10,813 nt of DNA from an uncultured Francisella sp. (GTDB lineage: Bacteria > Pseudomonadota > Gammaproteobacteria > Burkholderiales > Neisseriaceae), in assembly GCA_905373555.1 (NCBI GenBank), contig CAJPTP010000015.1:1-10813 (forward strand), read 5' to 3'. The translations under genes and the position numbers were made by a program. Shown piece by piece: positions 1 through 6,252 of this stretch. Below the pieces are notes generated by a model that was not told where the DNA came from, made no database searches, and saw only the letters and a program-made list of their open reading frames with translations. Within the stretch, counting starts at the first letter, position 1; each line of letters starts with the position of its first letter.

Positions 1-116
1 TTGTTGTTTCCCCCGTTGTTGTTTCCTTGGTTGTTGTTGTCGCCTTGGTTATTGTCGTTGCCGCCTTGATTGTTGTCGTTTCCTTGGTTGTTGTCGTTCC
101 CTTGATCGTTGTCGTT
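1..116 (-). repeat. Asn/Asp/Gln/Gly codon repeat in the adhesin
   Basis: Residues 166-203 of the adhesin are made almost only of Asn, Asp, Gln and Gly. The unit is about six or seven residues, for example GNDNNQ, repeated at least five times with small changes (extra Gly, Asp to Asn). At DNA level the plus strand reads as imperfect copies of a TTGTTGTCGTT-type unit. It probably forms a flexible hydrophilic linker between the prefix domain and the repetitive body of the adhesin. Its full length is unknown because it reaches the window edge. Confidence 0.85.
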
Positions 117-611
117 TTGGCGATGTTTTTTGCCGCCGCTTGAACCCGCGACGGCCGCAAAAGCGGCGCCACCGCCCAATATGGCGAGCAAACCAGCGGG
201 AAGCGCTGAGCCGACGGTTGCGGCCGTGACGGCGGCGACGCCGGTCGCGGCGGCGATGGTTCCGTCCGCCAATTGGCCGATTTCGCCCGCCAGCAAAGAC
301 TCGATCATCGGGCCTTCTTGGGTGATGACGGTTTCGGCTGCGGCCTTGGGCAGATTGATGACGGCAAAGCATTGGTTGCCGGGCGAGCAGGAGCTCCAGA
401 AATCCTCGATGACGGCGACGGCGGCGTTTTCTTCGCTGCTAAGGACCAGATCGTTGCCGACGCGGGTGGCTTTCAAATCCTCCGGAGCCTTGCCCGTTTG
501 CTCGTCGATCAACTCGAACCGCTCTCCGGGTTTGGCTTTCATGCCAATGCGGGAGCCGCGGGCGAGAGGGGTAATTTTGTTGCCGGTCATTTCTTTGACG
601 ATAAGAGCCAC
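1..611 (-). CDS. N-terminal part of a large BapA/LapF-like surface adhesin (partial, runs off left edge)
   Basis: This open frame has no stop before the window edge, so only the first 203 residues are visible. The start is GTG at 611, chosen because GAGGTG lies 7 bases upstream; the next in-frame ATG is codon 8. Residues 1-90 carry a pattern typical of the prefix domain of Bap/BapA/LapF adhesins: a short beta-rich stretch, a segment reading RVGNDLVL (50-57), then a hydrophobic-aromatic strand with two cysteines (FWSSC...QCF, 71-82). Residues 118-160 are a long Ala/Gly/Val-rich hydrophobic segment ending in Gly-rich sequence, followed by a basic KKHR and then a repeat of Asn/Asp/Gln/Gly from residue 166. 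Family members are giant proteins exported by type I secretion and anchored at the cell surface for biofilm formation. No classical signal peptide is seen, which agrees with type I export. The family call rests on remembered pattern, so function is moderately sure. Confidence 0.7.
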   Translation of the reverse strand, partial: MALIVKEMTGNKITPLARGSRIGMKAKPGERFELIDEQTGKAPEDLKATRVGNDLVLSSEENAAVAVIEDFWSSCSPGNQCFAVINLPKAAAETVITQEGPMIESLLAGEIGQLADGTIAAATGVAAVTAATVGSALPAGLLAILGGGAAFAAVAGSSGGKKHRQNDNDQGNDNNQGNDNNQGGNDNNQGDNNNQGNNNGGNN

Positions 612-1331
612 AGTGTTCACCTCACAAAAACGCGGCGCGCCGCGCGCCGCGGGATGCGCCGCGCTGCGGCGATCCTGTTGTCAATAGTTTGAATGGGGCG
701 GGATGGGGCGCGGTTTGTGCCCAAGGGTTCGGCCCGGGCCGGCCCGGCTTTTGCGCGGGGCACCGAGCCCAAATCGGCTTGGGGCGAATCGAAAAACCGA
801 ATGGGAATCGCCCAAGCCGTTCGGATTCGCGGCCAAAGGAGCGCCAAAGCGCTGAGATAGCAAAGTTTGCAAGTCTTGAAAGAGCCGCTTCGGCCAAGCC
901 CGCGGGCCGGCATCAAAGCGCTCGGGCGGCTTTGTGGTTATGGTTTTGCCGCCGTTTTTGAAAGGCGCGGGAATCCCGCCCTCGCCGAACCGCGGTACCT
1001 TTCTTGCGAATCTTGGCGAGGAATGGAAAGGAAGATCGCCAGGGGCTGTTGGACGCTCTCGAGCCGCGCAGGGCGAAAACGCCCGCTCCCGGTCGCCGTG
1101 CGCTCGTCGGCCGGGGGCGGGCGGGGATTGGCCAAGCCAACGCATAGCGCGGAGCGAGCCGCCCGCCGGCGGAATTATCCCAATCTTTTTGACATTTTAC
1201 TTCAAGAATTTTGGGTTCGGGCGGAGCCGCATGAAAACATAATGCGATCGATTGACGTCTCGATCAAGGGGGCAAAAACCCGAAGCGCCTTGCGCCGTCA
1301 AATCGCAAAACTTGGGAGAAACGGGCGTGTT

Positions 1332-1363
1332 TTGACAAATTTGAGAAGTAATTATGCTATTAT
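1332..1363 (+). promoter_or_regulatory. possible sigma70-type promoter in the AT-rich island
   Basis: A perfect TTGACA lies at 1332-1337. Downstream are TATTAT at 1358-1363 preceded by TGC (an extended -10 form, but with a long 20-bp spacer) and an alternative TATGCT at 1353-1358 (15-bp spacer). The spacing is imperfect either way. No credible gene follows on the plus strand, so if active it would drive a non-coding transcript through the hairpins at 1385-1439. Confidence 0.35.
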
Positions 1364-1384
1364 TACGCTGTTTTGAACAATTGG

Positions 1385-1403
1385 AAAAAGGTCCAGCCTT
1401 TTT
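1385..1403. other. small perfect hairpin, AAAAAGG/CCTTTTT
   Basis: A 7-bp perfect inverted repeat with a 5-base loop (1392-1396). The T run is part of the right arm, so it could act as a weak terminator in either direction or as part of a structured RNA. It sits 20 bases beyond the possible promoter at 1332-1363. Confidence 0.4.
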
Positions 1404-1417
1404 AAGCGGTTGTTCCG

Positions 1418-1439
1418 ATTGTTGGGTGAATGCAACAAT
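1418..1439. other. small perfect hairpin, ATTGTTG/CAACAAT
   Basis: A 7-bp perfect inverted repeat with an 8-base loop (1425-1432), 15 bases after the previous hairpin. It has no T tract, so it is not a standard terminator. The two adjacent hairpins in the only AT-rich island of this long spacer may belong to a regulatory region or a small RNA. Confidence 0.35.
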
Positions 1440-2338
1440 AAGCGCCGCTCCGGGGTTCAAGGCCGAACATGCCGCATTTCGTCGCCCGGTTTGCCCGGCG
1501 GCGACGTCATTCGGATCGGATGGAAAACAGGGGCGGGAGACCAAACAGCGCCAAAAGGCCTCCGCTTCGCTTGGCGCGCGGCGGGATGGGCTCGAAAGGC
1601 CGAGGCGCCGAAAGGCGGCTGACGTTGCGTTTGTCGTTTTGAGCGGCGCGGGCGCAATCGGCCGCGCCCGAAGCGCCGGCGCGGCGCGGGCGTCGGTTTG
1701 GGTCGAGGCGCAAAAGGCTCGCCGACCGGATTCGTATGCCCCGCGCGGCGGCAATGGCCTGAATTTTGGAAAGCGATGATCGCCGGCGAAAGAAGCCTTT
1801 TTCGGCGTTTCCGCCGGTTGAACAACCGACGCTCCGGCGGCAGGCTTTGGATTGCGGCCGGGGCGCGTCGAGGGCGATGGGCATGCAGGCCCGCTTTTGT
1901 TTCAGCGATTGCGAGCCCGCCCCGTCTGCCAAGCGCGCCCGGCGGCCCACGCGGGGCGCGTTTCGTTCAAGTCGTTTTGTTTTGCCGCTTTGCGGGCATC
2001 GCCCGAGCCGTTGCGCCTGCAGCCCGCAAGGGCGCTCAATCGGCGGCAATGCGCCCATCGGGCTTGGCTGAGCTCGGGGCGGCGCGCCGCCAGCGCCGCA
2101 ATCCGCCAAACGCGCCCCGCGGCGTCGTTTGACGCGGCGCGTCAGGGCTCGGATCCGCCCGACTCAAACTCAAATAGAGTCGGCGCGTTGCGCGGATTCG
2201 GGCGCGGCCAACGGCGGGCCGATCGGCGCCGGCCCGCTCTTGGGCGTAGCCCGCGGCCGCGGCGTCGCCGTCTCCAACCCCTTCCCTGTCCCCGTTTCAT
2301 CCGCATCCGCATCCGCGTTGGCGACGGCGGCGCGTCGA

Positions 2339-2746
2339 TCACGACCCCAACGCGCCGTAGTATTTGTTGGTGGCGGTGGGGGTGAGCTTCAAAAGCTGGG
2401 CGCACATGTCGCGCAGCTCGGTGTAGAAGATGCGGCTGATCTCCTCGTCGCGCCGGCGCAAATAATCCTCGATGTGGAAGCGCTCGTCGCTTTCCAGCGA
2501 GAACTCGACCAAAATGCGCGGCTCGCATTGAAGCGAGAAGGAAGACGCCTCGATGCTGCACTCGGCCTGCAAAACCAATTGAAACAGCGTGGAGTCTTGC
2601 AGGTGTTTTTGGGGCAGCACGTGGATTTCGCTGCACTCGACCTTGGCGTCGTCTTGCTGCGGCGCCTTGCCGTCCGCGTTGTCCCGATAGCCGTAATCGA
2701 TGCGCAAGAACTGCGACGTGATGTTGACGATGTTGAGCTGTTCCAT
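2339..2746 (-). CDS. 135-residue protein, possibly SecB-like
   Basis: This is a credible gene: it has balanced amino-acid composition unlike the Arg-rich chance frames nearby, an AGG 8 bases before the ATG, and a TATAAT-containing region upstream. The function is uncertain. Residues 35-85 alternate charged and hydrophobic positions as several beta strands (VECSEIHVL, LFQLVLQAEC, FSLQC, ILVEFSL). They are followed by a helix-rich end containing FYTELRDMCAQLL (108-120). This order, and a loose match to the VxLxVTVTA...FLCEV and LFPYAREC regions of E. coli SecB, suggest a SecB-type fold, a holdase chaperone for protein export. The overall match is weak and the typical C-terminal Pro-rich SecB end is not clear. 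It has six cysteines spread over the strands and helices. No gene partner lies close on the same strand. A lineage-specific hypothetical protein remains an equal alternative. Confidence 0.75.
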   Translation of the reverse strand: MEQLNIVNITSQFLRIDYGYRDNADGKAPQQDDAKVECSEIHVLPQKHLQDSTLFQLVLQAECSIEASSFSLQCEPRILVEFSLESDERFHIEDYLRRRDEEISRIFYTELRDMCAQLLKLTPTATNKYYGALGS

Positions 2747-2781
2747 GAAAGCGGCCTTGTTGGGTGTCTGCGTTTCAAAGC

Positions 2782-2807
2782 GTGAGCCGATTATGTGAGC
2801 CGATTAT
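2782..2807. repeat. tandem 13-bp direct repeat GTGAGCCGATTAT
   Basis: Two exact, directly adjacent copies at 2782-2794 and 2795-2807. On the minus strand each copy ends in ATAATCGGCTCAC, so the duplication copies part of a -10-like box about 36-60 bases upstream of the ATG of the 135-residue gene. It may be a duplicated promoter segment or paired operator sites. Confidence 0.75.
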
Positions 2808-2808
2808 A
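2803..2808 (-). promoter_or_regulatory. TATAAT -10 box upstream of the SecB-like gene
   Basis: A perfect TATAAT on the minus strand, 57 bases before the ATG at 2746. The expected -35 position (17 bp further up, AGCCGA) is poor, so activity would need an activator or a non-standard -35. The neighbouring 13-bp repeat supplies a second partial -10 box (ATAAT). Confidence 0.45.
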
Positions 2809-2960
2809 GCCTAGCCGGCCGGGCGTCGGCTCGGGCGCGCCCCCGGCCCGAGGATCGGCGCCGCCATTCCGCCCTTTCGGCCTTTCCTAGCGCGGCTCGC
2901 CTCCCCCGCCTTTCAAGCCGTGGCGGGGAAAGCGGCGAAGCCGATGGGCGCCGTTTGGGC

Positions 2961-2988
2961 AAAAAAGAAGCCAAGCCGATGGCTTGGC
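2961..2988 (-). terminator. Rho-independent terminator of the yceD-rpmF operon
   Basis: On the minus strand an 8-bp perfect stem GCCAAGCC/GGCTTGGC with a 3-base loop is followed by TTCTTTTTT. It begins 45 bases after the rpmF stop. This is a textbook intrinsic terminator and marks the end of the operon, so plsX/fab genes, which often follow rpmF in other bacteria, are not co-transcribed here. Confidence 0.88.
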
Positions 2989-3032
2989 GTCCTTTGCTTG
3001 GCGTTGAGCCCGGGCGCGTTGGCGCCGCGTTC

Positions 3033-3209
3033 TCAGTCTTTTCTTTGGATGACCTGCTTGCCCTTGTACATCCCGTTGGGGGAGATGTGGTGGGGCAAAT
3101 GGGCTTCGCCCGTCTTGGGGTCGAAGGCCAAGTTGACGCACTTCAAGGCGTCGTGGCTGCGACGCATGCCCCTGCGCGAAGGGGACTTTTTGTTCTGTTG
3201 AACTGCCAT
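3033..3209 (-). CDS. rpmF: 50S ribosomal protein L32
   Basis: A 58-residue protein of normal L32 length starting MAVQQNKKSPSRRGMRRSHD, nearly identical in its first 20 residues to E. coli L32. It ends with the conserved HLPHHISPNGMYKGKQVI region. It is a small basic protein of the large ribosomal subunit. This is the zinc-free form: the paired cysteines of the zinc-ribbon type are missing and only Cys24 is present. The start at 3209 has AGGAG 10 bases upstream and gives the conserved N-terminus. It lies 189 bases after yceD on the same strand, the classic yceD-rpmF pair, and ends at a strong terminator. Transcription probably starts at the yceD promoter; I saw no clear separate promoter in the 189-base gap. 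Confidence 0.98.
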   Translation of the reverse strand: MAVQQNKKSPSRRGMRRSHDALKCVNLAFDPKTGEAHLPHHISPNGMYKGKQVIQRKD

Positions 3210-3398
3210 TTCAGTAAAGCTCCTGTCCGTGCGACGCGCAATAGGCTCATCGCCGCTGCTCGTTCGTCTTGGTTGGGCGCGGGGCAAGCCCGCTCCGTTG
3301 TCGGTGTGGGGATCGGCTCGACGGCCCCGTCTTTGGCGCGAGCCGCCGCGCGGGGCGCCTTGGGGCCATCCGGGCGTTGGGAGTCGCGGCCCAAGCCG

Positions 3399-3881
3399 TC
3401 AATTCCCATCCCGATCATTGCCGTCCCGGTTCGTTTCCGCATCCGCGTTCGGATCCATGCCAAACGCATGGCACGTTCCGACGGGGTGCGTCGGCGCGTA
3501 GGGAAGGCAAAGGATCAGCGTGTCCTCAAGCAGGCTTTGGGGATCGAAGTCGGGCCCCAAGACGACGCCCTCGAGCCCGTCCTCCCGCTCCTCCGCTTCC
3601 TCCAGATCGCCCTCGTTGTCGAAAACGGTCAGCCGGGCGGTCTCGCTCAAAGGGTAAGACACGGGCGCCAAGCAGCGCTGGCAGCGAAAGATCATCTCGC
3701 CTTCCGCCTTCACGACCAGCGCGGGCCGTCCCTTCTTGTCGATCTCGCCTTTGACCTCGGCTTGGCCGGTAAGCCCGTCTTCCTCAAAGGGCGCGGATTG
3801 GGACACGCGCGCGCCCAAAGAGCCGAGGCTTAGCATTTTTTGCCAAGATTCCGCGTCTTTGGTAAACTTCGACAAATCCAT
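3399..3881 (-). CDS. yceD: YceD/DUF177 family protein, 23S rRNA accumulation factor
   Basis: A 160-residue protein. The family is linked to 23S rRNA accumulation and ribosome assembly, and its gene is usually next to rpmF, as here. Key residues are the conserved CQRC motif (67-70) in the second half of a beta-rich region, an acidic stretch (90-103), then LEDTLILCLPYAPTH (118-132) and Cys137; the family form is CxRC...LPxxPxH...C. The start was placed at 3881 because AGGG lies 5 bases upstream. An ATG directly before it (3884) would be too close to the AGGG, and an upstream in-frame ATG at 3935 lies inside the promoter. The C-terminal tail after residue 140 (NADAETNRDGNDRDGN) is a low-complexity Asn/Asp/Arg extension, encoded by GATGCG/GGGACGG repeats, and may be a lineage-specific addition. 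Transcribed divergently from maf. Confidence 0.92.
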   Translation of the reverse strand: MDLSKFTKDAESWQKMLSLGSLGARVSQSAPFEEDGLTGQAEVKGEIDKKGRPALVVKAEGEMIFRCQRCLAPVSYPLSETARLTVFDNEGDLEEAEEREDGLEGVVLGPDFDPQSLLEDTLILCLPYAPTHPVGTCHAFGMDPNADAETNRDGNDRDGN

Positions 3882-3924
3882 CATCGCCCTGCCGTGCGCG
3901 TCTTGAAACGAAAACAAAGGCTGG

Positions 3925-3953
3925 ATTCTATCCATGCGGTTTGGGCTTGTCAA
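3925..3953 (-). promoter_or_regulatory. near-consensus sigma70 promoter of yceD-rpmF
   Basis: On the minus strand TTGACA (3953-3948), a 17-bp spacer, then TAGAAT (3930-3925): six of six and five of six matches at ideal spacing. Transcription would begin near 3918, leaving a leader of about 37 bases before the yceD ATG. This strength suits a ribosomal protein operon, and it rules out the longer yceD frame starting at 3935. Confidence 0.85.
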
Positions 3954-4045
3954 GAAAACGGCGAAAAATCGAACGCTTATGGCTTGGGTTTCGTCGGGCG
4001 AGCGCGCCCGACGCCGCGAGCCTGCGTCGCAATGCGGAGGTCGGC

Positions 4046-4741
4046 ATGTCGGAGCAAGGTCAGAGCCAACCCGGGGAAATGGGATTCCCGGCCTATGGCC
4101 AAAGCGCGGGGGAGCCGGCGCAGGGTTTTGGCGGGGCGATCTTTTTCCCGCACCGGATCGTGTTGGCGTCCTCATCGCCCGCCCGCAAGAAGCTGCTGGA
4201 GTCGATGGGGCTGGAGTTTGAGTGCGACGCGCCCGAGATCGACGAAACCCCGAAGCCGGGCGAGGATCCGAAAGAGTTGGCGGAGCGGCTGGCGTTGGCC
4301 AAGGCCGACGCCGCGCGCGAGCGCCATCCCGACGCCTTCGTCATCGGTTGCGACCAAGTGGGGCTGATCGAGTCCGAGGAGGGCGAGATCACGTTGTTGG
4401 ACAAGCCGGGTGATCCCGAGCGCGCCTTGGCGCAGCTGGAGATGATGTCGGGCAAGACGGTTGAGTTTCGCGACGCCTTGGCGATTCGCCAGCCCGACGG
4501 CCGCCTTCTGCGCGGTTTTGCGCTGTCGGTGGTGTCGATGCGCAAGTACACGCGCGACGAAGCCGAGGCGTATCTGCGCATGGATCCCGAGGCCGTCCGC
4601 TGCTGCGGCTCGTGCCGCTTCGAGGGCTTGGGCCGGTGGCTGATCGACAGCGCCGTGAGCGCCGACCATGACGCTTTGGTGGGCCTGCCCACCTTGGAGC
4701 TGGTTCGGTTGATGCTGATCGCGGGCGCGCGCCTGCTGTGA
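4046..4741 (+). CDS. Maf family nucleoside triphosphate pyrophosphatase (YceF type)
   Basis: A 231-residue protein whose Maf domain starts near residue 36. Maf proteins hydrolyse non-canonical nucleoside triphosphates to monophosphates; the YceF subgroup prefers 7-methyl-GTP. Visible hallmarks are ILASSSPAR-type P-loop-like motif (38-47, Ser42-Ser44, Arg47), APEIDET (62-68), the catalytic Asp in GCDQV (101-105), and LVGLPTLELVRLM near the end. The sequence resembles E. coli YceF more than YhdE, hence the YceF call. The start at 4046 has GGAGG 5 bases upstream; the frame stays open to 3941 but that part overlaps the opposite yceD promoter. The first 35 residues, rich in Gly, Gln and Pro, are an extension not found in E. 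coli Maf proteins. A strong terminator follows. Grouping next to yceD and rpmF is common in betaproteobacteria. Confidence 0.95.
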   Translation: MSEQGQSQPGEMGFPAYGQSAGEPAQGFGGAIFFPHRIVLASSSPARKKLLESMGLEFECDAPEIDETPKPGEDPKELAERLALAKADAARERHPDAFVIGCDQVGLIESEEGEITLLDKPGDPERALAQLEMMSGKTVEFRDALAIRQPDGRLLRGFALSVVSMRKYTRDEAEAYLRMDPEAVRCCGSCRFEGLGRWLIDSAVSADHDALVGLPTLELVRLMLIAGARLL

Positions 4742-4810
4742 GCCGTTTGGCCGTTCGCTCGGCCCGTTCCGACAGAATCGAAGCCAGGCTTCAACATCGC
4801 TTTAACGACG

Positions 4811-4836
4811 AAACGCCCCTCGGGGCGTTTTTTTTG
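4811..4836 (+). terminator. Rho-independent terminator of maf
   Basis: Stem AACGCCC (4812-4818) and GGGCGTT (4823-4829) with a CTCG loop, followed by a run of eight T (4828-4835). It lies about 70 bases after the maf stop. Confidence 0.92.
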
Positions 4837-5264
4837 TCGGTCAAGCATGCGGGGAAGGAATGAGATGAAAAAGCGCCGACAAATCATGACGCCGGCGTCA
4901 GATGCGGCGGCCATGTTGCGCCGGCGCGAAGCAACGCCATTTCGCCGCGTCATGGGTCGGTTTGAAAGCGTTGCGGGATTGCTGACCTTTTGGCGACGGG
5001 AACGCCGAGCCGCGCAGGCGTCAACGTTTCTTTGCCGCTTTCCTCTTTTGTCAAGCGCGCGTCGCGGCGCCCACGGCGGGCTGCGGCGTCGCCGCCGGAA
5101 GACGGGTCGGAGCGCGGCCGGGGCGGCCGGGCGCCCGGTCTCGGGCCGGGGCGGCGAATCGCGCCCGCGTCGCAGGCGCCGCTTTGCGGTTGCGCCGAGG
5201 TTGGCGAGGCGCTCATTGGGCATCGACCGTCGCCGACTGGCTTGGGAAAGCACGACCTGATCGT

Positions 5265-5304
5265 GGCGCGTCGGGCTCTCCCGCCGCGCCGCGCCTTTTT
5301 TTTT
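5265..5304 (+). terminator. possible plus-strand terminator with T9
   Basis: GGCGCG (5265-5270) pairs with CGCGCC (5285-5290), with an inner GGG/CCC stem and CTCT loop. GGCGC can alternatively pair with GCGCC at 5291-5295, directly before nine T (5296-5304). It starts 4 bases after the doubtful frame 4865-5260. No established plus-strand gene needs it, because maf already has its own terminator. Confidence 0.45.
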
Positions 5305-5317
5305 CCCCCCCCCCCCC
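5296..5317. repeat. homopolymer tract T9 followed by C13
   Basis: Nine T directly followed by thirteen C on the plus strand, about 40 bases past the ispF stop on the opposite strand. Such tracts are prone to length change by slipped-strand replication. It is not in a confident coding region or promoter, so no phase-variable gene can be named. Confidence 0.95.
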
Positions 5318-5357
5318 GCGCCCGCCATGCCCTTGGGCTTGCGGAATTTGAGCCGAT

Positions 5358-5918
5358 TCAGGCCCGGCGCAGCAGGATCGCCGCCTGGGCCGCGATCGCC
5401 TCGCTTTGGCCCAGGTAGCCCAAGCCCTCGTTGGTTTTGGCTTTGACGTTGACGCGCCCGGGATCCATTCCCAAAGCGTCGGCGATGTTGGCGCGCATGT
5501 CGTCGACGAAGGGGGCGAGCTTGGGCTGTTGGGCGATGACGGTCGCGTCGACGTTGACGGCCTCATAGCCGTCGGCGCGCATCAGGATGGCCGCTTGGCG
5601 CAGCAGCAGCCCCGAGTCGGCGCCCTCGAATTGGGGATCGTCGTCGGGAAACAGACGGCCGACGTCGCCGCGGCCCAAGGCGCCGAGCAAGGCGTCCGTC
5701 ACGGCGTGCATCAAGCAATCCGCGTCGGAGTGCCCCAACAGGCCCTTTTCCCAAGGGATGCCGACCCCGCCCAAAATCAGGCGGCGGCCGGATTGAAGCC
5801 GGTGGACGTCGTAGCCTTGGCCGATGCGCATTTCGGGCGCGGGAGCGTTGCGGCGCTCAAGATTGCGGTGGTCGTCGTCGCGCCGATCGCCTGCCTCGTC
5901 GCGGGCTTTGTTGGCCAT
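5358..5918 (-). CDS. ispF: 2-C-methyl-D-erythritol 2,4-cyclodiphosphate synthase
   Basis: IspF closes the cyclodiphosphate ring in the fifth step of the MEP isoprenoid pathway, releasing CMP; it is a cytoplasmic homotrimer. The 186-residue product has MRIGQGYDVHRL (30-41) with metal ligands Asp37 and His39, HSDAD (63-67) with the third ligand His63, the DALLGALGRGDVG region (75-87), and VNVKAKTNEGLGYLG (156-170) for the cytidine and active site. The start at 5918 has AAAGGA 6 bases upstream. The usual start, Met30 at 5831, has no ribosome binding site, so the protein seems to carry a 29-residue charged N-terminal extension not found in E. coli IspF (159 residues). It lies in the same orientation as ispD but 334 bases away, so it may have its own promoter. 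Confidence 0.97.
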   Translation of the reverse strand: MANKARDEAGDRRDDDHRNLERRNAPAPEMRIGQGYDVHRLQSGRRLILGGVGIPWEKGLLGHSDADCLMHAVTDALLGALGRGDVGRLFPDDDPQFEGADSGLLLRQAAILMRADGYEAVNVDATVIAQQPKLAPFVDDMRANIADALGMDPGRVNVKAKTNEGLGYLGQSEAIAAQAAILLRRA

Positions 5919-6252
5919 GTCGAATCCTTTGTCGTTTGTTTGGGTTGCGCAGCTTGGGTTTTTGCGGGCGGATCGGGCGCGGCGGCTTGGGCCGCCGATT
6001 GGGGCCCGAGCCCGGCTCCGGGCTTCGGGCTCCTGCCACTTCCGCCGCCGATTCGGGCCGCCCTTTGCGCGTGCGTCGGTTGGGGCGCGCTTGGGGCCCG
6101 CCGCCGTCATCGTCGCGCGGCGCCGGATCGGGAGGGACGCTCAAAAACGGCGCGCCCGAGATCGAACTTCAGCCCGCTTCGGGCCGGTCATTGCGACGGG
6201 GAGCGGGCAGCGCGGCGGCTGGCGCGGCGCGCGCCCGGCCGTTGGTTCGGTC
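5919..6252. other. ispD-ispF gap without a gene
   Basis: The 334 bases between the ispD stop and the ispF start hold no recognisable gene. A perfect 7-bp hairpin CGGCGGC/GCCGCCG with a 4-base loop lies at 5980-5997, without a T tract on the minus strand, so it is not a standard terminator. The ribosome binding site of ispF is at its left end. In many bacteria ispD and ispF touch or are fused, so a gap this size is unusual. Confidence 0.6.

Larger units (their letters stand above)
612..2338. other. 1.7-kb stretch without a convincing gene
   Basis: Open frames on both strands here translate to Arg/Ala/Pro/Gly-rich sequence with no recognisable domain and no good ribosome binding site, as expected from chance frames in GC-rich DNA. 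From about 1160 to 1440 the base composition becomes clearly more AT-rich, with promoter-like hexamers on the plus strand (TTGACA at 1189-1194 and at 1332-1337) and two small hairpins after 1380. From about 1450 to 2338 the sequence is again very GC-rich. I see no tRNA, rRNA or mobile element. The adhesin promoter should lie in this region on the minus strand, but I could not choose one. A TTGACA at 684-679 (minus strand) has no fitting -10 box. Confidence 0.6.
4742..5357. other. spacer between maf and ispF, with a doubtful Arg-rich frame
   Basis: After the maf terminator there is no confident gene. One plus-strand frame, 4865-5260 (131 codons), has AAGGA at a good distance before its ATG and is followed by a hairpin with nine T. 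However, its product is Arg/Ala/Gly-rich without a recognisable domain, and no promoter is visible between it and the maf terminator. I leave it as a candidate only. The segment ends with the T9-C13 tract at 5296-5317, about 40 bases beyond the ispF stop. Confidence 0.5.

Noticed and set aside
1..116. CRISPR-like or satellite repeat
   Set aside because: The repeat keeps the reading frame of the adhesin, has very short units and no spacers; it is a coding repeat.
620..684. Promoter for the adhesin from TTGACA at 684-679 on the minus strand
   Set aside because: At normal spacing the -10 position is CGGCGC, and the GC-rich palindrome that follows would be a poor leader.
1440..1480. tRNA T-arm-like GGGGTTCAAGGCC
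   Set aside because: No acceptor stem, anticodon arm or complete cloverleaf could be built around it.
1507..2109. A 200-codon minus-strand frame in the large spacer
   Set aside because: Arg/Ala/Pro-rich product, no ribosome binding site, no recognisable motif; several competing frames overlap it.
3882..3935. Longer start for yceD at 3935
   Set aside because: That ATG lies between the -35 and -10 boxes of the yceD promoter and has no ribosome binding site.
3941..4045. Longer start for maf at 3941
   Set aside because: It overlaps the opposite promoter; GGAGG before 4046 gives a better start.
4093..5328. A 411-codon minus-strand frame
   Set aside because: It is antisense to most of maf and continues into Arg/Ala-rich sequence with no domain or ribosome binding site.
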